Positions 35,289 to 47,618 of a stretch of DNA of 64,000 nt are shown one piece after another. A model generated the notes under the pieces. That model was not told the DNA's origin and did no database searches. It was given only the letters and a program-made list of their open reading frames with translations. The translations under genes and the position numbers were made by a program. The stretch covers positions 36,652,654-36,716,653 of the forward strand of contig NC_085052.1 of assembly GCF_963662255.1 (NCBI RefSeq), written 5' to 3'. Position 1 is the stretch's first letter; each line of letters starts with the position of its first letter. The stretch is from Cinclus cinclus. Taxonomy: Eukaryota; Chordata; Aves; Passeriformes; Cinclidae.

Positions 35289-37709
35289 TTGGGTCACAAT
35301 GGATCCTTGCTTCTCTTAACCCCTGTGCTGTCACAATGCATCCCATGCCCTTTTAGGCCACTTGATGTCACAATGAATCATTTGATTCTTGGCCTCCATG
35401 GTGGCCTAATTGTACCAGGTTTTACTTGGGCCCCATGCTTTCACAATTCATCCCTGCACCTTTTAGGCCCATTGGTGTCACAAGGTATCATTAGATTGTT
35501 AGCCTGCATGGGGTCACAATGGTTCCTTGCTTCTCTTAACCTCTGTGGTGTCACAATGCATCCCATGCCCTTTTAGGCCACTTGATGTCACAATGAATCA
35601 TTTGATTCTTGGCCTCCATGGTGGCATAATTGTACCAGGTTTTACTTGGGCCCCGTGCTTTCACAATTCATCCCTGCCCCTTTTAGGCCCATTGGTGTCA
35701 CAAGGTATCATTAGATTGTTAGCCTGCATTGGGTCACAATGGTTCCTTGCTTCTCTTAACCTCTGTGGTGTCACAATGCATCCCATGCCCTTTTAGGCCA
35801 CTTGATGTCACAATGAATCATTTGATTCTTGGCCTCCATGGTGTCATAATGGTTCCTTGTTTCTATTGGGCCCCATGCTGTCACAATTCATCCCTGGCCC
35901 TTTTACGCCCCTTGGTGTCAAATGGGATCCTGGGATTATTAGCCTCCATTGGGTCACAATGGATCCTTGCTTCTCTTAACCTCTGTGGTGTCACAATGCA
36001 TTCCAAGCCCTTTTAGGCCACTTGGTCTTACAATGAACCATTTGATTCTTGGCCTCCATGGTGTCATAATGGTCCCTTGCTTCTATAGGACCCCATGCTG
36101 TCAGAGTTCATCCGTGGTCCTTTTGCGCCCCCTGGTGTCCAATGGGATTCTTAGATTGTTAGCCTGCATTGGGTCACAATGGATCCTTGCTTCTCTTAAC
36201 CCCTGTGCTGTCACAATGCATCCCATGCCCTTTTAGGCCACTTGATGTCACAATGAATCATTTGATTCTTGGCCTCCATGGTGGCCTAATTGTACCAGGT
36301 TTTACTTGGGCCCCATGCTTTCACAATTCATCCCTGCACCTTTTAGGCCCATTGGTGTCACAAGGTATCATTAGATTGTTAGCCTGCATGGGGTCACAAT
36401 GGTTCCTTGCTTCTCTTAACCTCTGTGGTGTCACAATGCATCCCATGCCCTTTTAGGCCACTTGATGTCACAATGAATCATTTGATTCTTGGCCTCCATG
36501 GTGTCATAATGGTTCCTTGTTTCTATTGGGCCCCATGCTTTCACAATTCATCCCTGGCCCTTTTACGCCCCCTGGTGTCAAATGGGATCCTGGGATTATT
36601 AGCCTCCATTGGGTCACAATGGATCCTTGCTTCTCTTAACCCCTGTGCTGTCACAATGCATCCCATGCACTTTTAGGCCACTTGATGTCACAATGAATCA
36701 TTTGATTCTTGGCCTCCATGGTGGCCTAATTGTACCAGGTTTTACTTGGGCCCCATGTTGTCACAATTCATCCCTGGCCCTTTTATGCCCATTGGTGTCA
36801 AAAGGGATCATTAGATTGTTAGCCTCCATTGGGTCACAATGGATCCTTACTTCTCTTAACCCCTGTGCTGTCACAATGCATCCCATGCCCTTTTAGGCCA
36901 CATGACGTCACAATGAATTATTTGATTCTTGGCCTCCATGGTGTCATAATGGTTCCTTGTTTCTATTGGGCCCCATGCTGTCACAATTCATCCCTGGCCC
37001 TTTTACGCCCCCTGGTGTCAAATGGGATCCAGGGATTATTAGCCTCCATTGGGTAACAATGGATCCTTGCTTCTCTTAACCCCTGTGCTGTCACAATGCA
37101 TCCCATGCCCTTTTAGGCCACTTGATGTCACAATGAATCATTTGATTCTTGGCCTCCATGGTGGTGTAATTGTACCAGGTTTTAATTGGGCCCCATGCTT
37201 TCACAATACATCCCTGCCCCTTTTAGGCCCATTGATGTCATAAGGGATCATTAGATTGTTAGCCTCCATTGGGTCACAATGGATCCTTACTTCTCTTAAC
37301 CCCTGTGCTGTCACAATGCATCCCATGCCCTTTTAGGCCACTTGATGTCACAATGAATTATTTGATTCTTGGCCTCCATGGCGGCATAATAGATCCTTGC
37401 TTCTATTGGTCCCCGTGCTGTAACAATCCATCCCTGGCCCTTTTTATACCCCCTGGTGCCACAAGGGATCATTAGATTGTTAGCCTGCATTGGGTCACAA
37501 TGGTTCCTTGCTTCTCTTAACCTCTGTGGTGTCACAATGCATCCCATGCCCTTTTAGGCCACTTGATGTCACAATGAATCATTTGATTCTTGGCCTTCAT
37601 GGTGTCATATTGGTTCCTTGCTTCTATACGTCCCCATGCTGTCAGAGTCCATCCGTGGTCCTTTTGCGCCCCCTGGTGTCAAAAGGGATTCTTAGATTGT
37701 TAGCCTGCA
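35289..37709 (+). repeat. Mosaic block with fused monomers
   Basis: Eleven monomers in an order not seen to the left: B'-B-A-E-B'-A-B''-C'/A-B-C-A/D. Two B' monomers 880 bp apart (35289 and 36169) are both followed by TGCATGGGGTC. The monomer at 36829 joins a C' head (TGACGTCA) to a class A body in S2/S3. The one at 37490 joins a standard S1/S2 head to a D body and has the private CTATACGTCCCC. Confidence 0.8.
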
Positions 37710-40700
37710 TTGGGTCACAATGGTTCCTTGCTTCTCATAACCCCTGTGCTGTCACAATGCATCCCATGCCCTTTTAGGCCACTTGATGTCACAATGAATC
37801 ATTTGATTCTTGGCCTCCATGGTGGCATAATTGTACCAGGTTTTACTTGGGCCCCATGCTGTCACAATTCATCCTTGGCCCTTTTATGCCCATTGGTGTC
37901 AAAAGGGATCATTAGATTGTTAGCCTCCATTGGGTCACAATGGATCCTTACTTCTCTTAACCCCTGTGCTGTCACAATGCATCCCATGCCCTTTTAGGCC
38001 ACATGACGTCACAATGAATTATTTGATTCTTGGCCTCCATGGCGGCATAATAGATCCTTGCTTCTATTGGTCCCCGTGCTGTAACAATCCATCCCTGGCC
38101 CTTTTTATACCCCCTGGTGCCACAAGGGATCATTAGATTGTTAGCCTGCATTGGGTCACAATGGTTCCTTGCTTCTCTTAACCTCTGTGGTGTCACAATG
38201 CATCCCATGCCCTTTTAGGCCACTTGATGTCACAATGAATCATTTGATTCTTGGCCTCCATGGTGTCATAATGGTTCCTTGTTTCTATTGGGCCCCATGT
38301 TGTCACAATTCATCCCTGGCCCTTTTACGCCCCCTGGTGTCAAATGGGATCCTCGGAATATTAGCCTCCATTGGGTCACAATGGTTCCTTGCTTCTCTTA
38401 ACCACTGTGCTGTCACAATGCATCCCATGCCCTTTTAGGCCACTTGGTCTTACAATGAACCATTTGATTCTTGGCCTTCATGGTGTCATAATGGTTCCTT
38501 GCTTCTATAGGTCCCCATGCTGTCAGAGTCCATCCGTGGTCCTTTTGCGCCCCCTGGTGTCAAAAGGGATTCTTAGATTGTTAGCCTGCATTGGGTCACA
38601 ATGGTTCCTTGCTTCTCTTAACCCCTGTGCTGTCACAATGCATCCCATGCCCTTTTAGGCCACTTGATGTCACAATGAATCATTTGATTCTTGGCCTCCA
38701 TGGTGGCATAATTGTACCAGGTTTTACTTGGGCCCCATGCTTTCACAATTCATCCCTGCCCCTTTTAGGCCCATTGGTGTCACAAGGGATCATTAGATTG
38801 TTAGCCTGCATTGGGTCACAATGGTTCCTTGCTTCTCTTAACCTCTGTGGTGTCACAATGCATCCCATGCCCTTTCAGGCCACTTGATGTCACAATGAAT
38901 CATTTGATTCTTGGCCTCCATGGTGGCATAATAGATCCTTGCTTCTATTGGTCCCCGTGCTGTAACAATCCATCCCTGGCCCTTTTTATGCCCCCTGGTG
39001 CCACAAGGGATCATTAGATTGTTAGCCTGCATTGGGTCACAATGGTTCCTTGCTTCTCTTAACCTCTGTGGTGTCACAATGCATTCCAAGCCCTTTTAGG
39101 CCACTTGGTCTTACAATGAACCATTTGATTCTTGGCCTTCATGGTGTCATAATGGTTCCTTGCTTCTATAGGTCCCCATGCTGTCAGAATCCATCCGTGG
39201 TCCTTTTGCGCCCCCTGGTGTCAAAAGGGATTCTTAGATTGTTAGCCTGCATTGGGTCACAATGGTTCCTTGCTTCTCTTAACCCCTGTGCTGTCACAAT
39301 GCATCCCATGCCCTTTTAGGCCACTTGATGTCACAATGAATCATTTGATTCTTGGCCTCCATGGTGGCATAATTGTACCAGGTTTTACTTGGGCCCCATG
39401 CTGTCACAATTCATCCCTGCCCCTTTTAGGCCCATTGGTGTCACAAGGGATCATTAGATTGTTAGCCTGCATTGGGTCACAATGGTTCCTTGCTTCTCTT
39501 AACCTCTGTGGTGTCACAATGCATCCCATGCCCTTTTAGGCCACTTGATGTCACAATGAATCATTTGATTCTTGGCCTCCATGGTGGCATAATAGATCCT
39601 TGCTTCTATTGGTCCCCGTGCTGTAACAATCCATCCCTGGCCCTTTTTATGCCCCCTGGTGCCACAAGGGATCATTAGATTGTTAGCCTGCATTGGGTCA
39701 CAATGGTTCCTTGCTTCTCTTAACCTCTGTGGTGTCACAATGCATTCCAAGCCCTTTTAGGCCACTTGGTCTTACAATGAACCATTTGATTCTTGGCCTC
39801 CATGGTGTCATAATGGTTCCTTGCTTCTATAGGACCCCATGCTGTCAGAGTTCATCCGTGGTCCTTTTGCGCCCCCTGGTGTCAAAAGGGATTCTTAGAT
39901 TGTTAGCCTGCATTGGGTCACAATGGATCCTTGCTTCTCTTAACCCCTGTGCTGTCACAATGCATCCCATGCCCTTTTAGGCCACTTGATGTCACAATGA
40001 ATCATTTGATTCTTGGCCTCCATGGTGGCCTAATTGTACCAGGTTTTACTTGGGCCCCATGCTTTCACAATTCATCCCTGCACCTTTTAGGCCCATTGGT
40101 GTCACAAGGTATCATTAGATTGTTAGCCTGCATTGGGTCACAATGGTTCCTTGCTTCTCTTAACCTCTGTGGTGTCACAATGCATCCCATGCCCTTTTAG
40201 GCCACTTGATGTCACAATGAATCATTTGATTCTTGGCCTCCATGGTGGCATAATTGTACCAGGTTTTACTTGGGCCCCATGCTTTCACAATTCATCCCTG
40301 CCCCTTTTAGGCCCATTGGTGTCACAAGGCATCATTAGATTGTTAGCCTGCATTGGGTCACAATGGTTCCTTGCTTCTCTTAACCTCTGTGGTGTCACAA
40401 TGCATCCCATGCCCTTTTAGGCCACTTGATGTCACAATGAATCATTTGATTCTTGGCCTCCATGGTGTCATAATGGTTCCTTGTTTCTATTGGGCCCCAT
40501 GCTTTCACAATTCATCCCTGGCCCTTTTACGCCCACTGGTGTCAAATGGGATCCTGGGATTATTAGCCTCCATTGGGTCACAATGGATCCTTGCTTCTCT
40601 TAACCCCTGTGCTGTCACAATGCATCCCATGCCCTTTTAGGCCACTTGATGTCACAATGAATCATTTGATTCTTGGCCTCCATGGTGGCCTAATTGTACC

Positions 40701-40792
40701 AGGTTTTACTTGGGCCCCATGTTGTCACAATTCATCCCTGGCCCTTTTATGCCCATTGGTGTCAAAAGGGATCATTAGATTGTTAGCCTCCA
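37710..40792 (+). repeat. Copy of 28022-31104 at offset 9,688 (14 monomers)
   Basis: Order B-C'-A2-D-B-C-D-B-C-E-B'-B-A-B'' matches 28022-31104 monomer by monomer. Shared markers are TTCTCATAACCCC in the first S6 (28046 and 37734) and CCCTTTCAGGCC near 29183 and 38871. Confidence 0.84.
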
Positions 40793-41453
40793 TTGGGTCA
40801 CAATGGATCCTTACTTCTCTTAACCCCTGTGCTGTCACAATGCATCCCATGCCCTTTTAGGCCACATGACGTCACAATGAATTATTTGATTCTTGGCCTC
40901 CATGGTGTCATAATGGTTCCTTGTTTCTATTGGGCCCCATGCTGTCACAATTCATCCCTGGCCCTTTTACGCCCCCTGGTGTCAAATGGGATCCAGGGAT
41001 TATTAGCCTCCATTGGGTAACAATGGATCCTTGCTTCTCTTAACCCCTGTGCTGTCACAATGCATCCCATGCCCTTTTAGGCCACTTGATGTCACAATGA
41101 ATCATTTGATTCTTGGCCTCCATGGTGGTGTAATTGTACCAGGTTTTAATTGGGCCCCATGCTTTCACAATACATCCCTGCCCCTTTTAGGCCCATTGAT
41201 GTCATAAGGGATCATTAGATTGTTAGCCTCCATTGGGTCACAATGGATCCTTACTTCTCTTAACCCCTGTGCTGTCACAATGCATCCCATGCCCTTTTAG
41301 GCCACTTGATGTCACAATGAATTATTTGATTCTTGGCCTCCATGGCGGCATAATAGATCCTTGCTTCTATTGGTCCCCGTGCTGTAACAATCCATCCCTG
41401 GCCCTTTTTATACCCCCTGGTGCCACAAGGGATCATTAGATTGTTAGCCTGCA
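40353..41453 (+). repeat. Five-monomer duplicate of 36389-37489
   Basis: Offset 3,964. Both copies contain a class A monomer with CTTTCACAATTC, a B'' monomer with CCCATGTTGTCAC, the C'/A fusion monomer (36829 and 40793), the GGGTAACAATGG monomer and a class C monomer. Both have GATGTCATAAGGG in S5 (37234 and 41198). Confidence 0.82.
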
Positions 41454-44400
41454 TTGGGTCACAATGGTTCCTTGCTTCTCTTAACCTCTGTGGTGTCACA
41501 ATGCATCCCATGCCCTTTTAGGCCACTTGATGTCACAATGAATCATTTGATTCTTGGCCTCCATGGTGGCATAATAGATCCTTGCTTCTATTGGTCCCCG
41601 TGCTGTAACAATACATCCCTGGCCCTTTTTATGCCCCCTGATGCCACAAGGGATCATTAGATTGTTAGCCTGCATTGGGTCACAATGGTTCCTTGCTTCT
41701 CTTAACCTCTGTGGTGTCACAATGCATTCCAAGCCCTTTTAGGCCACTTGGTCTTACAATGAACCATTTGATTCTTGGCCTCCATGGTGTCATAATGGTT
41801 CCTTGCTTCTATAGGACCCCATGCTGTCAGAGTTCATCCGTGGTCATTTTACGCCCCCTGGTGTCCAATGGGATTCTTAGATTGTTAGCCTGCATTGGGT
41901 CACAATGGATCCTTGCTTCTCTTAACCCCTGTGCTGTCACAATGCATCCCATGCCCTTTTAGGCCACTTGATGTCACAATGAATCATTTGATTCTTGGCC
42001 TCCATGGTGGCCTAATTGTACCAGGTTTTACTTGGGCCCCATGCTGTAACAAATCATCGTGCACCTTTTAGGCCCATTGGTGTCACAAGGGATCATTAGA
42101 TTGTTAGCCTGCATTGGGTCACAATGGTTCCTTGCTTCTCTTAACCTCTGTGGTGTCACAATGCATCCCATGCCCTTTTAGGCCACTTGATGTCACAATG
42201 AATCATTTGATTCTTGGCCTCCATGGTGTCATAATGGTTCCTTGTTTCTATTGGGCCCCATGCTGTCACAATCCATCCCTGGCCCTTTTACGCCCCCTGG
42301 TGTCATATGGGATCCTGGGATTATTAGCCTGCATTGGGTCACAATGGTTCCTTGCTTCTCTTAACCTCTGTGCTGTCACAATGCATTCCAAGCCCTTTTA
42401 GGCCACTTGGTCTTACAATGAACCATTTGATTCTTGGCCTTCATGGTGTCATAATGGTTCCTTGCTTCTATAGGTCCCCATGCTGTCAGAGTTCATTCGT
42501 GGTCCTTTTGCGCCCCCTGGTGGCAAAAGGGATTCTTAGATTGTTAGCCTGCATTGGGTCACAATGGTTCCTTGCTTCTCTTAACCCCTGTGCTGTCACA
42601 ATGCATCCCATGCCCTTTTAGGCCACTTGATGTCACAATGAATCATTTAATTCTTGGCCTCCATGGTGGCGTAATTGTACCAGGTTTTAATTTGGCCCCA
42701 TGCTTTCACAATATATCCCTGCCCCTTTTAGGCCCATTGGTGTCAAAAGGGATCATTAGATTGTTAGCCTCCATTGGGTCACAATGGATCCTTGCTTCTC
42801 TTAACCCCTGTGCTGTCACAATGCATCCCATGCCCTTTTAGGCCACATGACGTCACAATGAATTATTTGATTCTTGGCCTCCATGGCGGCATAATAGATC
42901 CTTGCTTCTATTGGTCCCCGTGCTGTAACAATCCATCCCTGGCCCTTTTTAAACCCCCTGGTTCCACAAGGGATCATTAGATTGTTAGCCTGCATTGGGT
43001 CACAATGGTTCCTTGCTTCTCTTAACCTCTGTGGTGTCACAATGCATCCCATGCCCGTTTAGGCCACTTGATGTCACAATGAATCATTTGATTCTTGGCC
43101 TCCATGGTGTCATAATGGTTCCTTGTTTCTATTGGGCCCCATGTTGTCACAATTCATCCCTGGCCCTTTTACGCCCCCTGGTGTCAAATGGGATCCTCGG
43201 AATATTAGCCTCCATTGGGTCACAATGGTTCCTTGCTTCTCTTAACCACTGTGCTGTCACAATGCATCCCATGCCCTTTTAGGCCACTTGGTCTTACAAT
43301 GAACCATTTGATTCTTGGCCTTCATGGTGTCATATTGGTTCCTTGCTTCTATAGGTCCCCATGCTGTCAGAGTCCATCCGTGGTCCTTTTGCGCCCCCTG
43401 GTGTCAAAAGGGATTCTTAGATTGTTAGCCTGCATTGGGTCACAATGGTTCCTTGCTTCTCATAACCCCTGTGCTGTCACAATGCATCCCATGCCCTTTT
43501 AGGCCACTTGATGTCACAATGAATCATTTGATTCTTGGCCTCCATGGTGGCATAATTGTACCAGGTTTTACTTGGGCCCCATGCTGTCACAATTCATCCT
43601 TGGCCCTTTTATGCCCATTGGTGTCAAAAGGGATCATTAGATTGTTAGCCTCCATTGGGTCACAATGGATCCTTACTTCTCTTAACCCCTGTGCTGTCAC
43701 AATGCATCCCATGCCCTTTTAGGCCACATGACGTCACAATGAATTATTTGATTCTTGGCCTCCATGGCGGCATAATAGATCCTTGCTTCTATTGGTCCCC
43801 GTGCTGTAACAATCCATCCCTGGCCCTTTTTATACCCCCTGGTGCCACAAGGGATCATTAGATTGTTAGCCTGCATTGGGTCACAATGGTTCCTTGCTTC
43901 TCTTAACCTCTGTGGTGTCACAATGCATCCCATGCCCTTTTAGGCCACTTGATGTCACAATGAATCATTTGATTCTTGGCCTCCATGGTGTCATAATGGT
44001 TCCTTGTTTCTATTGGGCCCCATGTTGTCACAATTCATCCCTGGCCCTTTTACGCCCCCTGGTGTCAAATGGGATCCTCGGAATATTAGCCTCCATTGGG
44101 TCACAATGGTTCCTTGCTTCTCTTAACCACTGTGCTGTCACAATGCATCCCATGCCCTTTTAGGCCACTTGGTCTTACAATGAACCATTTGATTCTTGGC
44201 CTTCATGGTGTCATAATGGTTCCTTGCTTCTATAGGTCCCCATGCTGTCAGAGTCCATCCGTGGTCCTTTTGCGCCCCCTGGTGTCAAAAGGGATTCTTA
44301 GATTGTTAGCCTGCATTGGGTCACAATGGTTCCTTGCTTCTCTTAACCCCTGTGCTGTCACAATGCATCCCATGCCCTTTTAGGCCACTTGATGTCACAA

Positions 44401-47400
44401 TGAATCATTTGATTCTTGGCCTCCATGGTGGCATAATTGTACCAGGTTTTACTTGGGCCCCATGCTTTCACAATTCATCCCTGCCCCTTTTAGGCCCATT
44501 GGTGTCACAAGGGATCATTAGATTGTTAGCCTGCATTGGGTCACAATGGTTCCTTGCTTCTCTTAACCTCTGTGGTGTCACAATGCATCCCATGCCCTTT
44601 CAGGCCACTTGATGTCACAATGAATCATTTGATTCTTGGCCTCCATGGTGGCATAATAGATCCTTGCTTCTATTGGTCCCCGTGCTGTAACAATCCATCC
44701 CTGGCCCTTTTTATGCCCCCTGGTGCCACAAGGGATCATTAGATTGTTAGCCTGCATTGGGTCACAATGGTTCCTTGCTTCTCTTAACCTCTGTGGTGTC
44801 ACAATGCATTCCAAGCCCTTTTAGGCCACTTGGTCTTACAATGAACCATTTGATTCTTGGCCTTCATGGTGTCATAATGGTTCCTTGCTTCTATAGGTCC
44901 CCATGCTGTCAGAATCCATCCGTGGTCCTTTTGCGCCCCCTGGTGTCAAAAGGGATTCTTAGATTGTTAGCCTGCATTGGGTCACAATGGTTCCTTGCTT
45001 CTCTTAACCCCTGTGCTGTCACAATGCATCCCATGCCCTTTTAGGCCACTTGATGTCACAATGAATCATTTGATTCTTGGCCTCCATGGTGGCATAATTG
45101 TACCAGGTTTTACTTGGGCCCCATGCTTTCACAATTCATCCCTGCCCCTTTTAGGCCCATTGGTGTCACAAGGGATCATTAGATTGTTAGCCTGCATTGG
45201 GTCACAATGGTTCCTTGCTTCTCTTAACCTCTGTGGTGTCACAATGCATCCCATGCCCTTTTAGGCCACTTGATGTCACAATGAATCATTTGATTCTTGG
45301 CCTCCATGGTGGCATAATAGATCCTTGCTTCTATTGGTCCCCGTGCTGTAACAATCCATCCCTGGCCCTTTTTATGCCCCCTGGTGCCACAAGGGATCAT
45401 TAGATTGTTAGCCTGCATTGGGTCACAATGGTTCCTTGCTTCTCTTAACCTCTGTGGTGTCACAATGCATTCCAAGCCCTTTTAGGCCACTTGGTCTTAC
45501 AATGAACCATTTGATTCTTGGCCTCCATGGTGTCATAATGGTTCCTTGCTTCTATAGGACCCCATGCTGTCAGAGTTCATCCGTGGTCCTTTTGCGCCCC
45601 CTGGTGTCAAAAGGGATTCTTAGATTGTTAGCCTGCATTGGGTCACAATGGATCCTTGCTTCTCTTAACCCCTGTGCTGTCACAATGCATCCCATGCCCT
45701 TTTAGGCCACTTGATGTCACAATGAATCATTTGATTCTTGGCCTCCATGGTGGCCTAATTGTACCAGGTTTTACTTGGGCCCCATGCTTTCACAATTCAT
45801 CCCTGCACCTTTTAGGCCCATTGGTGTCACAAGGTATCATTAGATTGTTAGCCTGCATTGGGTCACAATGGTTCCTTGCTTCTCTTAACCTCTGTGGTGT
45901 CACAATGCATCCCATGCCCTTTTAGGCCACTTGATGTCACAATGAATCATTTGATTCTTGGCCTCCATGGTGGCATAATTGTACCAGGTTTTACTTGGGC
46001 CCCATGCTTTCACAATTCATCCCTGCCCCTTTTAGGCCCATTGGTGTCACAAGGTATCATTAGATTGTTAGCCTGCATTGGGTCACAATGGTTCCTTGCT
46101 TCTCTTAACCTCTGTGGTGTCACAATGCATCCCATGCCCTTTTAGGCCACTTGATGTCACAATGAATCATTTGATTCTTGGCCTCCATGGTGTCATAATG
46201 GTTCCTTGTTTCTATTGGGCCCCATGCTGTCACAATTCATCCCTGGCCCTTTTACGCCCCCTGGTGTCAAATGGGATCCTGGGATTATTAGCCTCCATTG
46301 GGTCACAATGGATCCTTGCTTCTCTTAACCCCTGTGCTGTCACAATGCATCCCATGCCCTTTTAGGCCACTTGATGTCACAATGAATCATTTGATTCTTG
46401 GCCTCCATGGTGGCCTAATTGTACCAGGTTTTACTTGGGCCCCATGCTGTCACAATTCATCCTTGGCCCTTTTATGCCCATTGGTGTCAAAAGGGATCAT
46501 TAGATTGTTAGCCTCCATTGGGTCACAATGGATCCTTACTTCTCTTAACCCCTGTGCTGTCACAATGCATCCCATGCCCTTTTAGGCCACATGACGTCAC
46601 AATGAATTATTTGATTCTTGGCCTCCATGGCGGCATAATAGATCCTTGCTTCTATTGGTCCCCGTGCTGTAACAATCCATCCCTGGCCCTTTTTATACCC
46701 CCTGGTGCCACAAGGGATCATTAGATTGTTAGCCTGCATTGGGTCACAATGGTTCCTTGCTTCTCTTAACCTCTGTGGTGTCACAATGCATCCCATGCCC
46801 TTTTAGGCCACTTGATGTCACAATGAATCATTTGATTCTTGGCCTCCATGGTGTCATAATGGTTCCTTGTTTCTATTGGGCCCCATGCTGTCACAATTCG
46901 TCCCTGGCCCTTTTACGCCCCCTGGTGTCAAATGGGATCCTGGGATTATTAGCCTCCATTGGGTCACAATGGATCCTTGCTTCTCTTAACCCCTGTGCTG
47001 TCACAATGCATCCCATGCCCTTTTAGGCCACTTGATGTCACAATGAATTATTTGATTCTTGGCCTCCATGGTGGCCTAATTGTACCAGGTTTTACTTGGG
47101 CCCCATGCTTTCACAATTCATCCCTGCCCCTTTTAGGCCCATTGGTGTCACAAGGGATCATTAGATTGTTAGCCTGCATCGGGTCACAATGGTTCCTTGC
47201 TTCTCTTAACCTCTGTGGTGTCACAATGCATCCCATGCCCTTTTAGGCCACTTGATGTCACAATGAATCATTTGATTCTTGGCCTCCATGGTGTCATAAT
47301 GGTTCCTTGTTTCTATTGGGCCCCATGCTGTCACAATTCATCCCTGGCCCTTTTACGCCCCCTGGTGTCAAATGGGATCCAGGGATTATTAGCCTCCATT

Positions 47401-47618
47401 GGGTAACAATGGATCCTTGCTTCTCTTAACCCCTGTGCTGTCACAATGCATCCCATGCCCTTTTAGGCCACTTGATGTCACAATGAATCATTTGATTCTT
47501 GGCCTCCATGGTGGTGTAATTGTACCAGGTTTTAATTGGGCCCCATGCTTTCACAATACATCCCTGCCCCTTTTAGGCCCATTGATGTCAAAAGGGATCA
47601 TTAGATTGTTAGCCTCCA
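41013..47618 (+). repeat. Copy of 25600-32205 at offset 15,413 (30 monomers)
   Basis: Thirty monomers keep a constant 15,413 offset and share the TCATCGTGCACC deletion (42054), CATATGGGATCC (42305), TTTTAAACCCCCTGG (27535 and 42948) and CCCTTTCAGGCC (44598). The D' monomer at 42334 has GGTGGCAAAAG whereas 26921 and 33307 have GGTGTCAAAAG, so this copy did not derive from those in a single simple step. Confidence 0.85.
42508..42526 (-). promoter_or_regulatory. CTCF-like site, exact core (D' monomer)
   Basis: Exact core in the D' monomer starting at 42334. The homologous monomers at 26921 and 33307 have T in place of the decisive G and so match the core one base less well. Confidence 0.6.
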
